This document shows, in pieces, positions 49,083 to 60,258 of a stretch of 64,000 nt of DNA; position 1 is the first letter of the stretch, and each line of letters starts with the position of its first letter. The position numbers and the translations under genes are program-made. This DNA comes from Spiractinospora alimapuensis. Its GTDB lineage: Bacteria; Actinomycetota; Actinomycetes; Streptosporangiales; Streptosporangiaceae. The notes beneath the pieces are model-generated. The model worked only from the letters and a program-made list of their open reading frames with translations. It was not told where the DNA came from and ran no database searches. Where the stretch lies: NCBI RefSeq assembly GCF_018437505.1, contig NZ_CP072467.1, positions 4,302,010-4,366,009 of the forward strand, written 5' to 3'.

Positions 49083-49910
49083 CTAGAGGCGCAGCACGAT
49101 CTGGTGCAGCATGGACGCGAGCTCGTCCGTGCGTTGGGCGCCCACCTGTCGGACGGCTTCGCCGCTGACCGTGGGTCCGGCCTCTCCGGAGGCAACGTGG
49201 GTGACGAGCGAGACGCCGAGGACGTCGGTGCCCATGTCGACCGCGGCGATCGTCTCCAGGACCGTCGACATCCCCACGAGGTCGGCTCCGGAGGTGCGCA
49301 GCATCCGCACTTCCGCGGGGGTGGCGAGGTTGGGGCCGCGCAGGCCCGCGTACACGCCTTCGGCGATCGAGGGCGCCACCTCTCGCGCGATGTCGCGCAG
49401 GCGGGGCGAGTACGCCTCCTCCATGTCGAGGAAGTCGCCGGACTCCAGTGGTGAGGCAGCGGTGAGATTGATGTGGTCCCGGATGAGGACGGGCTGACCA
49501 ATCGCGAAGTCGGCGCGCAGAGTCGCGGCCGCGTTGGTGAGGATCACGGACCGGGCGCCGCAGTGAATGGCCGTCCGAACCCCGTGGACGACCGACGCCG
49601 CGCCAATGCCTTGGTACAGGTGGTTGCGGCCCATGAAGACGAGAACCCGCTTCGCGCCGATCCACATGCTGCGCAGAGTGGGGGAGTGCTCGGCCGCGAC
49701 CGGCGACACGAAGCCCGGGAGCTCGGTCGCCACCACCTCGTTCTCCGACTCGCCCAGCGGGGACGCGGTGCCTCCCCAGCCCGTCCCCAGGACGACAGCG
49801 GCGTCGATGCTGTCGACATTCATCCGCCGACGCAGTTCCTCCGCTGCCTCCTCGGCGAGTGCCTGGGCGTCATCGGTTGTCGTCGCCGCATCTTGTGTCG
49901 ATTGGCTCAC
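49083..49910 (-). CDS. Purine-nucleoside phosphorylase
   Basis: A PNP of the trimeric (PNP/MTAP) family, 275 residues from GTG 49910. AAVVLGTGWGG (phosphate loop), MGRNHLYQGIGA (His for phosphate), LTNAAATLRADFAIG, DHINLTAASPL, AYSPRLRDIA, YAGLRGPNLATPAE and GADLVGMSTVLE are successive family motifs. It splits inosine and guanosine with phosphate to base and ribose-1-phosphate. GTG 49910 fits the -10 at 49919-49924 and the family length; the frame continues upstream to 50045 without homology. It is divergent from the LpdA gene. Confidence 0.95.
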   Translation of the reverse strand: MSQSTQDAATTTDDAQALAEEAAEELRRRMNVDSIDAAVVLGTGWGGTASPLGESENEVVATELPGFVSPVAAEHSPTLRSMWIGAKRVLVFMGRNHLYQGIGAASVVHGVRTAIHCGARSVILTNAAATLRADFAIGQPVLIRDHINLTAASPLESGDFLDMEEAYSPRLRDIAREVAPSIAEGVYAGLRGPNLATPAEVRMLRTSGADLVGMSTVLETIAAVDMGTDVLGVSLVTHVASGEAGPTVSGEAVRQVGAQRTDELASMLHQIVLRL

Positions 49911-49918
49911 ATCTCCGA

Positions 49919-49947
49919 AGTGTACGTTCTGTAGTGGGTTCTGTACA
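49919..49947 (-). promoter_or_regulatory. Promoter of the PNP gene (TGTACA-17-TACACT), leaderless
   Basis: On the minus strand TGTACA (49947-49942) and TACACT (49924-49919) are 17 bp apart. The start codon GTG begins 8 nt after the -10, where a TSS is expected, so the mRNA is probably leaderless; GGAG is only 2 nt from the GTG and too close to serve. Confidence 0.6.
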
Positions 49948-50038
49948 CACCGCCACGCCAGGGGGCTCTTGGTGCGGGAACTCCCTCGATCACCGACAAT
50001 GGACGGGGAGCCGCGAACGTGAGAGAGGTGGATGTGGC

Positions 50039-51430
50039 GTGCCAAGAGTCGTGATCCTGGGTGGTGGCCCCGGAGGATACGAGGCCGCTCTCGTGGCGGC
50101 GCAGCTTGGCGCCACGGTGACGGTTGTCGACCGGGACGGCATCGGTGGGGCGTGTGTGCTCACCGACTGCGTTCCCTCCAAGACCATGATCGCGACGTCG
50201 GTGCGTACGAGCTACGTTCGTGACGCCGGGCAGCTCGGGATCGACATCGGGTGCACGCCCGAGGAGGCGGAGACCGGGCCGCGGGTGCGGATCAACGCCC
50301 GCGAGGTCAACGAGCGCGTGAAACGGCTGGCGACCGCCCAGTCCGTGGACATCGCCGACCGTCTCGCCGCCCAGGGCGTGGAGATCATCCGTGGCGAGGG
50401 CCGACTGGTCGAGCCACACGTGGTCGAGGTCGACGGCCGCCGGATCCACGGTGACACCGTCCTGATCGCCACCGGCGCCCACCCCCGGGAACTCCCCAGT
50501 GCGAAGCCGGACGGCGAACGCATCCTGACCTGGCGGCAGCTCTACGACCTGGAGAGCCTGCCGGAGAAGCTGATCGTGGTCGGATCGGGTGTCACCGGCG
50601 CGGAGTTCGCCAACGCCTACCAGGCCCTGGGGTCGGAGGTCACACTCGTCTCGTCCCGGGACCGGGTGCTGCCCACCCAGGACGCCGACGCCGCCGCCGT
50701 CCTCGAGGACGTCTTCCGTCGGCGCGGCATGAAGGTCCTCGGCAACTCCCGGGCGGAGGCGGTCGAGCGGGCCGGCGACGGGGTCGTCGTGCGGCTCGCG
50801 GACGGCTCCTCCATCGAGGGCAGCCACTGCCTCATGACCGTCGGCATGATCCCCAACACGGCCGACATGGGCCTGGAGGACGCGGGCGTGACCGTCGACT
50901 CGGGCGGCTTCATCGAGGTGGACCGGGTTTCCCGCACCTCGGCGCCCGGTGTGTACGCGGCCGGCGACGTCACTGGGGTGAACATGCTGGCCTCCGTCGC
51001 CGGGATGCAGGGCCGTATCGCCATGTGGCACGCCCTGGGCGAGGCAGTGACGCCCCTGAAGCTGTCCACCGTCGCGGCGACCGTGTTCACCAACCCCGAG
51101 CTCGCCAGCGTCGGCGTCACCGAGGCCGACGTGACCTCCGGCAAGGTGGACGCCCGCATCGCCCACCTGCCCCTGGAGACCAACTCCCGCGCCAAGATGC
51201 ACGGCACCCGCGACGGCTTCGTGAAGCTGTTCTGCCGTCAGCACACGGGCATCGTCCTCGGCGGAGTGGTCGTGGGCCCACGGGCCAGCGAGCTCATCAC
51301 CGCGGTGTCCGTCGCCGTACAGCAACGCCTCACCGTCGACGACCTCGCCCACACCTTCGTCGTCTACCCGTCCCTCTCCGGCAGCGTCACCGAGGCGGCG
51401 CGCCGGTTGATGAAGGCCACCGACGACTGA
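50039..51430 (+). CDS. lpdA: LpdA-type flavoprotein disulfide reductase / NAD(P)H-quinone dehydrogenase
   Basis: A 463-residue FAD enzyme from GTG 50039. The FAD site is VVILGGGPGGYEAAL; the redox segment GGACVLTDCVPSK has Cys39 and Cys44. The NAD(P) site is LIVVGSGVTGAEFA, then VYAAGDVTG, and the C-terminal dimer interface ends in FVVYPSLSGSVTEAARRL. It lacks the His-x-x-x-x-Glu-Pro/Glu acid-base pair of true lipoamide dehydrogenase (here F-V-V-Y-P-S in place of H-A-H-P-T), as in mycobacterial LpdA (Rv3303c), which reduces quinones. That comparison rests on known family properties. Confidence 0.92.
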   Translation: MPRVVILGGGPGGYEAALVAAQLGATVTVVDRDGIGGACVLTDCVPSKTMIATSVRTSYVRDAGQLGIDIGCTPEEAETGPRVRINAREVNERVKRLATAQSVDIADRLAAQGVEIIRGEGRLVEPHVVEVDGRRIHGDTVLIATGAHPRELPSAKPDGERILTWRQLYDLESLPEKLIVVGSGVTGAEFANAYQALGSEVTLVSSRDRVLPTQDADAAAVLEDVFRRRGMKVLGNSRAEAVERAGDGVVVRLADGSSIEGSHCLMTVGMIPNTADMGLEDAGVTVDSGGFIEVDRVSRTSAPGVYAAGDVTGVNMLASVAGMQGRIAMWHALGEAVTPLKLSTVAATVFTNPELASVGVTEADVTSGKVDARIAHLPLETNSRAKMHGTRDGFVKLFCRQHTGIVLGGVVVGPRASELITAVSVAVQQRLTVDDLAHTFVVYPSLSGSVTEAARRLMKATDD

Positions 51431-51568
51431 CGAAACCCCGTCGCGCCGCGCGGCGCTGACTGGGGGTCGCTCGCCGGATCGGGCTGACCCTGCGTGGGCC
51501 TTTCCGCCGCGACGACCTCGACGGGTTCGCCTCACCCACGTTTCGGCCCGGTTCCGGGCGATACGAAA

Positions 51569-51597
51569 GCGGCGCCTCCCCGGTGGGAAGGCGCCGC
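51569..51597. terminator. Hairpin between LpdA and the Met-rich protein gene
   Basis: GCGGCGCCTCCC pairs with GGGAAGGCGCCGC, with one bulged A and a CGGT loop, between two convergent genes. Confidence 0.75.
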
Positions 51598-51617
51598 TCG
51601 CAGGTGCGTGGGGTGGG

Positions 51618-52889
51618 TCAGAAGTCGAATCCGCCGAAGTCTCCGAAGTCGCCGAACCCGCCGCCGTCCATGTCACCACCCATGTCGCCGCCCATGTCAC
51701 CGCCGCCGTCCATGCCGGCGCCCATCATGCCGGCACCCATCATGGACCCCATCATCGAGCCCATCATCATGCCGGAGAACATGCCCATCATCATGCTCAT
51801 GCCGAAGTAGCCACCCGCGTAGGGGGAGAAGGCCGGGCCGGCGTCGTAGTACGGCCGGCGCTCGCCGTTGACCTCGACCATGCGCACGTCGGGGTCACCG
51901 CCGGACATGACCGCTCGGGAGCAGTTCTCGCAGGCCGGGACCATTCGGGCGGTGCCTCCCGGCGGGGCCCAGTTCACGTCCTGGCTGGAGGGGCCGTGCT
52001 GGGGGTTGAAGAAGCAGGGGGAGCGGCGCTCGGGCACCGTTTCCCCGTTCATCCGGGCCCGGGTCGCCGTCATGTAGTAGCGGCCGTCCTCGAGCGCGTT
52101 GGTGATCTCCCGAACGTCGTCGGGCTTCTTGATCGTGTCCAGCGCGGACTTGGCCCGGTCGTAGGAGTCCATCGCCTTGGAGTAGTCCTCACGGGTCGGG
52201 TCGTCGACCTTGCTGAGGTCCACGTCCAGCCGTGCGACGTCCTCACCCAGGCGCGTCACGTCCTCCGACGCCATGCGCTTGATGTCCTCGAGCTCCTTGG
52301 CCTCGCGGGCCAGGCGCTTCCGGTTGGAGCTGTACATGTAGTAGCCGCCCCCGGCCACCGCGACACCCAGCAGGCCCAGCAGCGCCAGGCCCGGACCGGA
52401 GATCGGCCCCGACGTCGCCTGCGCGTCCGCGACGTCCGCGAACTCCACCAGCGCGTCGATCTGGTTCCCACTGGTCTGCTGGTACGCACGCTCGGTGGCC
52501 TGCTCAGCCTGGCCCAGGTCCCGCTCACCCAACTCGGTGGAGTAGGCGGCGAATCCCTGCGAGCCGGCGAACATGGCGTAGTTACCGTCGCCCACATCAT
52601 CGGCGACCTCGGACAGGAACGCGTTCGCGCTCGACTGCGAGCTGAAGGTCTCCGATGGGAGGAAGACGAAGTACGTATCGGTTTCCGCCTCGTCGGCGGC
52701 AGAGCGCAGTGCGTCCAGCTCGGCTTCGGGGAAGACGTCGGTGATGCTGTCCTCGACGTAGACCGCGTCGCTGTTCAGGGACTGCGCGACATCACTCGCG
52801 GCCGGCGCGTCGGCGGCGGCGGGGGATGCGGCCGCGAACACGGCCAGCACTGCCGTGGGCAGTGCGAGGAAAACAAGTCGGCGCCTCAT
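51618..52889 (-). CDS. Exported membrane protein with coiled middle part and Met/Gly-rich C-terminus
   Basis: A 423-residue protein from ATG 52889. A signal peptide (MRRRLVFLALPTAVLAVFAA, cleavage after ASPAAADA) leads to an extracellular domain of about 140 residues (YVEDSITDVFPEAELDAL; TPM/DUF4350-like in look). One membrane segment (LALLGLLGVAVAGGGYYMY) follows, then a helical charged cytoplasmic part (EAKELEDIKRMASEDVTRL). A CxxC-like pair (CFFNPQHGP and CENCSRAVM) occurs next. The last 65 residues are almost all Met, Gly, Asp and Phe (SMMGAGMMGAGMDGGGDMGG). Function unknown. Confidence 0.8.
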   Translation of the reverse strand: MRRRLVFLALPTAVLAVFAAASPAAADAPAASDVAQSLNSDAVYVEDSITDVFPEAELDALRSAADEAETDTYFVFLPSETFSSQSSANAFLSEVADDVGDGNYAMFAGSQGFAAYSTELGERDLGQAEQATERAYQQTSGNQIDALVEFADVADAQATSGPISGPGLALLGLLGVAVAGGGYYMYSSNRKRLAREAKELEDIKRMASEDVTRLGEDVARLDVDLSKVDDPTREDYSKAMDSYDRAKSALDTIKKPDDVREITNALEDGRYYMTATRARMNGETVPERRSPCFFNPQHGPSSQDVNWAPPGGTARMVPACENCSRAVMSGGDPDVRMVEVNGERRPYYDAGPAFSPYAGGYFGMSMMMGMFSGMMMGSMMGSMMGAGMMGAGMDGGGDMGGDMGGDMDGGGFGDFGDFGGFDF

Positions 52890-53070
52890 GGTTCGTTCCT
52901 CTCGCCTCGCTCTCTGTGTGCCTGACGAACGAGTGCCGGCGAAAGTTCCCGAGAGTGCCATCCGACACAGGAATCACGGCCTGTGGCGGCGTCGGAACCC
53001 TCGAGGAGACGCCCGAGACCGAGGGTCGTGCGGTGGGCGGGCACGGATGAACGCCGTGCCCGCCCACCCG

Positions 53071-54829
53071 TCACACGTCCTTGATCTCGCAGACCACGGC
53101 GCCGCTGGCGACCGAGTCCCCGGCGGCCAGCGAGAGGCCCGACACCACGCCGCCCCGGTGGGCGCTCAGTGGTTGCTCCATCTTCATCGCCTCGATGACA
53201 ACGACCGGGTCACCCTCGGCGACCTGCGCACCGTCCTCGGCCACGACCTTCACGACCGTTCCCTGCATCGGGCTCACCAGGGCGTCGCCACTGGCCGCCG
53301 CGGTCGTCGCCGCCGAACGCTTGCGTCGGCGCGGGGCCCCGGCGGGCTCCGCCCCGCTCGCGCCGGCCAGGGACGCCGGCAGCACGACCTCGACCCGCTT
53401 GCCGCCGACCTCGACCGTCACGTGCTGGCGCGGAGCCTCCTCCTCGGGCGGTTCCTGGGTTCCCCCGTACGGTGGGATCTCGTTGTGGAACTCCGACTCG
53501 ATCCACCGGGTGTGGACGGAGAACGGCGCGTCGGGGTCCGAGGGAAGGAACGCGGGGTCGGTCACCACGGCCCGGTGGAAGGGCAGGACGGTGGGCATTC
53601 CCCCGACCTCGAACTCGGCGAGCGCGCGGCGGGCCCGCTGGAGGGCCTCTCCACGCGTGGCCCCGGTGACGACCAACTTGGCGATCATGGAGTCGAAGGC
53701 CTGGGGCACCGTGAAGCCCGGCTCACAGCCCGTGTCCACCCGGACGCCGGGGCCGCCGGGCAGCCGGAGTTCGGTGATGGTGCCCGGAGCGGGCAGGAAG
53801 TTGCGGCCCGGATCCTCGGCGTTGACGCGGAACTCCACCGAGTGGCCCCGCGCCGGCGGGTCGTCGTAGCCCAGCGGCTCGCCGTCAGCCACCCGGAACA
53901 TCTCCCGCACCACGTCCACCCCGGTGACCTCTTCGGTGACGGGGTGCTCCACCTGGAGCCGGGTGTTGACCTCAAGGAACGAGACGGTGCCGTCCTCGCC
54001 GACGAGGAATTCGCACGTACCCGCGCCCACGTAGCCGGCCTCCCGCAGGATGGCCTTGGAGGCGTCGTAGAGGAGAGTGACCTGAGCGTCGGTCAGGAAC
54101 GGGGCGGGGGCCTCCTCCACCAGCTTCTGGTGTCGGCGCTGCAGCGAACAGTCACGGGTGGACAGCACCACGACGTTGCCGTGGGCGTCGGCGAGGCACT
54201 GCGTCTCCACGTGCCGTGGCCGATCCAGGTACCGCTCCACGAAGCACTCGCCGCGTCCGAAGGCGGCGACCGCCTCCCGGACCGCCGACTCGTACAGGTC
54301 CGGCACCTCCTCCCGGGTGCGCGCGACCTTCAGCCCCCGGCCACCGCCACCGTAGGCGGCCTTGATGGCGATCGGCAGGCCGTGGGTGTCCACGAAGTCC
54401 ACGACCTCGTCCACACCGGACACCGGCTCCGGGGTACCCGCCACCAGCGGTGCGCCCACCCGCTGCGCGATGTGCCGGGCCCGTACCTTGTCCCCGAGGT
54501 CGCGGATCGCCTGCGGAGGCGGTCCGATCCAGGTCAGGCCGTGGTCCAGCACCGCCTGGGCGAAGTCGGCGTTCTCCGCGAGGAAGCCGTAGCCGGGATG
54601 CACCGCGTCCGCCCCCGAGGAGGACGCGATCCCGAGGATCTTCTCGACGTCGAGGTAGGTCTCCGCGGCGGTCTCCCCACCCAACGCGTAGGCCTCGTCG
54701 GCGAGCTTCGCGTGCAGGGCGTCCCGGTCGGGGTCGGCGTAGACCGCGATGCTGCCCAGTCCGGCGTCGGCACACGCGTGCGACCCGCACCGCGATCTCG
54801 CCGCGATTGGCGATCAGGACCTTACGCAC
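53071..54829 (-). pseudogene. Acyl-CoA carboxylase alpha chain (biotin carboxylase + BCCP), N-terminal frameshift
   Basis: From GTG 54829 the N-terminus [18 protein letters not shown] is encoded, then the frame breaks at about 54775; the other frame continues as [20 protein letters not shown] and runs to the stop at 53071. A two-base loss inside CGCGCG would explain it; restored length about 586 residues. ATP-grasp motifs [38 protein letters not shown] and the biotinyl site EAMKMEQ are intact. Alpha chains of acetyl/propionyl-CoA carboxylase are often essential, so a sequencing error is a real possibility. Together with the beta and epsilon genes it makes malonyl- or methylmalonyl-CoA. Confidence 0.9.
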
Positions 54830-54913
54830 CGGTGGTTCCGCCTTCCTGATGCGACGCGGCCACACGGCCGCGCTGTGGACACAGTCTCGAGAGTTGGGAG
54901 GATCCGGAGCGGG

Positions 54914-55146
54914 TCATCGTGACCGTCCGCTCGCCCGCCACGCGCCGGGCCCCGGACGTAGCGGCTCCCGCACCCGCGCGGCCGGACGTCCCCAGGCCGA
55001 CCGGGGTGACGGGGAACCTGTCGGCGTGGACGAGGCGCGGGCGGAGAGTACGGCCACCAGGGCCGCGATCTCCTCGGGTGTCGGGGCGCCGCGCACCACC
55101 CGCAGCAGCGGTGGGGTGGGAGCGTGGGCGCTCTGGTCGTCGCCGC

Positions 55147-55150
<4 letters not shown>
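54914..55150 (-). CDS. accE: Acyl-CoA carboxylase epsilon subunit
   Basis: A 78-residue protein. [26 protein letters not shown] is the signature of actinobacterial epsilon subunits; it is followed by a Trp and basic tail ([24 protein letters not shown]). Its GTG overlaps the beta-subunit stop by 4 bp (GTGA). Epsilon subunits stabilise the alpha-beta complex and raise activity of acetyl/propionyl-CoA carboxylases. Confidence 0.9.
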
Positions 55151-56748
<1,598 letters not shown>

Positions 56749-56942
56749 GGCAACTCAGCCTAGCCCCGGCCCCAGAATCCGTGGTGAGCCGGGAGCGCTT
56801 AACAGCGGCGTGTTGAGGCCGCGCAACCCGTTGCCTCACGAGCCCCCACGCGGTAGTCATATGACGGAACGCCGCCCGCAGGCCGAACGAGAGACCAGCG
56901 GTCCGATATGTCTGATTTTCGAGAAGTAAGGAAATCCGGCAC

Positions 56943-56973
56943 TTACCAGTGGTAAATGCGCTGGTCAGTAAGT
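56943..56973 (+). promoter_or_regulatory. CRISPR leader-proximal region with inverted repeat
   Basis: TTACCAGTGGTAA (56943-56955) is a perfect inverted repeat 18 bp before the first CRISPR repeat, in a stretch (56900-56973) more AT-rich than its surroundings. The position and the degeneration of the far end suggest that this is the leader side, with transcription on the plus strand. Confidence 0.55.
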
Positions 56974-57367
56974 GTCTGCTCCCCGCGCGCGGGGATGGTC
57001 CCACGGCGCGGACGCTGGCCCGTTGGGCCCGCGAGTCTGCTCCCCGCACGCGGGGATGGTCCGCCACGACCAATCGATTCCGCGTCAATTTCCAGTCTGT
57101 TCCCCGCACGCGGGGATGGTCCCTCCTCAGATCACGAAGCAAGGAGGCGCAATCCGTCCGTTCCCCGCACGCGGGGATGGTCCCGCGGTCGACCACGCGC
57201 ACGGTAAGTACTTGGTGTCCGTTCTCCGCACGCGGGGCTGGTCCCCGGGCCACCCGGAGTACCACCGGCGCCAGCGCGTCCGTTCCCCGCACGCGGGGAT
57301 GATCCCGGAACCCCGATCAGCCGCAGCAGCAGCATCCAATCCGCTCCCCGCGCGCAGGGGTGTAACG
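56974..57367 (+). CRISPR. CRISPR array 1, type I-E-like, 7 repeats / 6 spacers
   Basis: 29-bp repeats start at 56974, 57035, 57095, 57156, 57217, 57278 and 57339, with 31- to 32-bp spacers. A typical repeat is GTCTGTTCCCCGCACGCGGG followed by GATGGTCCC; the CCCCGC...GCGGGG palindrome is the I-E hallmark. Repeats vary (GTCTGCT, GTCTGTT, GTCCGTT starts), and the last one (57339-57367) is strongly degenerate. No cas genes lie on either side. The array lies between the carboxylase beta gene and ppc. Confidence 0.93.
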
Positions 57368-57507
57368 ACGGCCAGGGGGCGGTGTACATGGTGTAAGTCC
57401 GACCCAGGGGGATGTCCCGCGCGCACCGGTTCCGCCGTGGGTGCGCGAGCGCCGTTGAGGCGCCGCACCGTGTACCCCGGGGCGCGACGGGGGGAGGGGG
57501 CAGGATC

Positions 57508-57513
57508 TAGGCT
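57508..57513 (+). promoter_or_regulatory. -10 element TAGGCT of ppc (leaderless)
   Basis: TAGGCT is 7 nt before ATG 57521, the same layout as for pcrA. No Shine-Dalgarno lies in the 7-nt gap. Confidence 0.5.
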
Positions 57514-57520
57514 TGGGGCT

Positions 57521-60157
57521 ATGACAGCCTGGAGTGTTGAACGCGACACCGCACGTCAGGAGATGCCGGAGGAACTGCGCGGGGACGTGCGGTTGCTTGG
57601 GGAGATGCTGGGTACGGTGATCGCGGAGTCCGGTGGCGCCGACCTGTTGGAAGACGTCGAACGGCTTCGGCGCGCCGTGATCGGGGTGCGGGCGGGGACC
57701 GTCGAGGACTCCGAGGTCACGGAACTGGTGTCGTCGTGGCCGCTGGAGCGGGCGGATGCGGTGGCGCAGGCGTTCACCGTGTACTTCCACCTGGCGAACC
57801 TCGCGGAGGAACACCAGCGCATCCGGTCGCTGCGGGAACGTGACGACGCCGAGCGGCCCGCTCGCGAGTCGCTCGCCGCCGCGGTGCGCGACATCCGGGC
57901 CGAGCACGGCGAGGAGCGCCTCACCCGGCTGGTGCGGGGGATGGAGTTCCACCCCGTACTCACGGCGCACCCCACCGAGGCGCGCCGTCGTGCCGTCTCG
58001 ACGGGGATCCAGCGGGTCAGCGCCCACCTCGACGCGCTGCGGGACGCTCACCCGGGCAGCTCCGCCCAGGCCGAGGCCAGCCGGCGGTTGCTTGAGGAGA
58101 TCGACCTGCTGTGGCGGACCACCCAGTTGCGCTACACCCGGCTGGATCCGCTGGACGAGGTCCGCACCGCGATGGCCGCGTTCGACAACACCATCTTCTC
58201 CGTTGTCCCCGAGATCTACCGCACGTTGGACACGGCCCTTGACCCGGCGAACGTGGGGCGGCGCCCCGCGCGCACCGGGCCGTTCGTCCGCTACGGGACC
58301 TGGATCGGTGGCGACCGGGACGGTAACCCCAACGTGACCCACCAGGTCACCCGCGAGGCCATCGGTATCCAGGCCGAGCACGTGCTGCGCGCGCTGGAAC
58401 GCGCCTGTGGTCGGATCGGGCGCACCCAGACGGCGGGGACGGCGTTCACCCCCGCCAACGAAGGACTGCGCGCCGCGCTTGCGGCCGCCGAGGCCGCTGA
58501 CCCCCGGCTGTTCGCGGAGGTCCAGAAGCGGTCCCCGCAGGAACTGCACCGGCAACTGCTGCTCTTCGCCACCGAACGGCTGCGGGCCACCCGCGAACGT
58601 GACGCCGACCTCGCCTACCCCGGGCCGGAGGAGTTCCTCGCCGACCTGCGTACCGTGCAGGCGTCCCTGGCGGAGGCGGGTGCGCCGCGCCAGGCCTACG
58701 GAGAACTCCAGCACCTGATCTGGCAGGCCGAGACGTTCGGCTTCCACCTGGCCGAGATGGAGATCCGCCAGCACAGCGCCGTGCACGCTCGTGCCCTGGC
58801 CCAACTCCGCAACGGTGAGGAGCCGAATGAGGAAACCCAGGAGGTTCTCGCCACCATCCGCGTGATCTCCTGGATCCAGGAGCGCTTCGGTGTGGACGCC
58901 TGCCGGCGCTACATCGTGAGCTTCACCCAGAGCGCGGAGGACCTGGCGGCCGTCTACGAGCTCGCCGACCACGCGCTTCCGGGCGGCCGGCCACCCGTTC
59001 TGGACGTGATCCCGCTGTTCGAGACGGGAGCCGACCTCGAGGCCGCGACCGACGTCCTCGACGGGATGACGCGCCTGCCCCGCGTACGGGAGCGGCTGCA
59101 CCAGACCGGCCGCCGGCTGGAGGTCATGCTCGGCTACAGCGACTCGGCCAAGGACGTCGGCCCCGTGAGCGCCACCCTCCTGCTGTACGACGCGCAGGAA
59201 CGCCTCACCCGATGGGCGCGGGACAACGACATCACCCTCACCCTGTTCCACGGTCGTGGTGGCGCCCTCGGTCGGGGTGGCGGGCCGGCGAACCGGGCCG
59301 TGCTGGCCCAGGCGCCCGGCTCGGTCGACGGCCGGTTCAAGGTGACCGAGCAGGGGGAGGTCATCTTCGCCCGCTACGGCCACCGGGCGATCGCGCACCG
59401 CCACGTGGAACAGGTGGGGCACGCGGTGCTCATGGCCTCCACCGGCAGCGTGGAGCAGCGCGCCGAACGGGCGGCCGAACGGTTCCGTGCCACAGCCGAC
59501 CAGGTGGCGCGGGCGTCCCGCGACGCCTACCGCGCACTGGTCGACACCGAGGGATTCGCCGAGTGGTTCTCCCGGGTGAGCCCCCTGGAGGAACTGGGCG
59601 ACCTCCGACTCGGCTCACGCCCCGCCCGCCGCTCCGCCGCACGGGGACTGGACGACCTGCGCGCCATCCCCTGGGTGTTCGCCTGGAGCCAGACCCGGGT
59701 CAACCTGCCCGGTTGGTACGGACTGGGCAGCGGCCTGGCCGCGGTCGACGACCGCGACGCCCTGCGCGACGCCTACCGGGAGTGGCCGCTGTTCGCCTCC
59801 CTGCTGGACAACGCGGAGATGAGCCTCGCCAAGACCGACCGTACGATCGCCCGCCACTACCTCGAACTCGGCGAGCGTCCCGACCTCACCAGCCGGGTCC
59901 TGGAGGAGTACGACCGCACCCGCGACCTGGTGCTGGACGTGGCCGGACACCAGCGACTCCTGGAGAACCGCCAGGTCCTCTCCCGCGCGGTGGACCTCCG
60001 CAACCCCTATGTCGACGCCCTGAGTCACCTGCAACTGCGGGCGTTGAAGGCCCTGCGCGCCAAGGACGGTGACGACGGCGAAACCCCCGAGGAACTGGAA
60101 CGTCTGCTCCTGCTGTCCGTCAACGGTGTCGCCGCCGGCTTGCAGAACACCGGGTAG
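57521..60157 (+). CDS. ppc: Phosphoenolpyruvate carboxylase
   Basis: An 878-residue enzyme from ATG 57521; the frame is open upstream through the CRISPR array but this cannot be coding. HPTEARRR (His150) is the first catalytic motif. GGDRDGNPNV binds the phosphate, YSDSAKDVG (catalytic Lys region), LFHGRGGALGRGGGP (Arg-rich glycine loop) and the C-terminal VNGVAAGLQNTG aspartate-inhibition site are all present. It makes oxaloacetate from PEP and bicarbonate, feeding the TCA cycle with Mdh and Icd. It sits between two CRISPR arrays together with birA. Confidence 0.98.
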   Translation: MTAWSVERDTARQEMPEELRGDVRLLGEMLGTVIAESGGADLLEDVERLRRAVIGVRAGTVEDSEVTELVSSWPLERADAVAQAFTVYFHLANLAEEHQRIRSLRERDDAERPARESLAAAVRDIRAEHGEERLTRLVRGMEFHPVLTAHPTEARRRAVSTGIQRVSAHLDALRDAHPGSSAQAEASRRLLEEIDLLWRTTQLRYTRLDPLDEVRTAMAAFDNTIFSVVPEIYRTLDTALDPANVGRRPARTGPFVRYGTWIGGDRDGNPNVTHQVTREAIGIQAEHVLRALERACGRIGRTQTAGTAFTPANEGLRAALAAAEAADPRLFAEVQKRSPQELHRQLLLFATERLRATRERDADLAYPGPEEFLADLRTVQASLAEAGAPRQAYGELQHLIWQAETFGFHLAEMEIRQHSAVHARALAQLRNGEEPNEETQEVLATIRVISWIQERFGVDACRRYIVSFTQSAEDLAAVYELADHALPGGRPPVLDVIPLFETGADLEAATDVLDGMTRLPRVRERLHQTGRRLEVMLGYSDSAKDVGPVSATLLLYDAQERLTRWARDNDITLTLFHGRGGALGRGGGPANRAVLAQAPGSVDGRFKVTEQGEVIFARYGHRAIAHRHVEQVGHAVLMASTGSVEQRAERAAERFRATADQVARASRDAYRALVDTEGFAEWFSRVSPLEELGDLRLGSRPARRSAARGLDDLRAIPWVFAWSQTRVNLPGWYGLGSGLAAVDDRDALRDAYREWPLFASLLDNAEMSLAKTDRTIARHYLELGERPDLTSRVLEEYDRTRDLVLDVAGHQRLLENRQVLSRAVDLRNPYVDALSHLQLRALKALRAKDGDDGETPEELERLLLLSVNGVAAGLQNTG

Positions 60158-60258
60158 CCGACGCGGCGGCGCCCCGATCCGAAGGCGGGGCGCCACACCT
60201 GACCGCGAGGAGGACCGCCCGGTCGACGACGACCGACGGGCGGGAGAAGGGGAGCGAC

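Noticed and set aside
56972-57520. N-terminal extension of ppc through CRISPR array 1
   Set aside because: The extension translates repeats and spacers; ppc homology starts at 57521, next to a -10 element.
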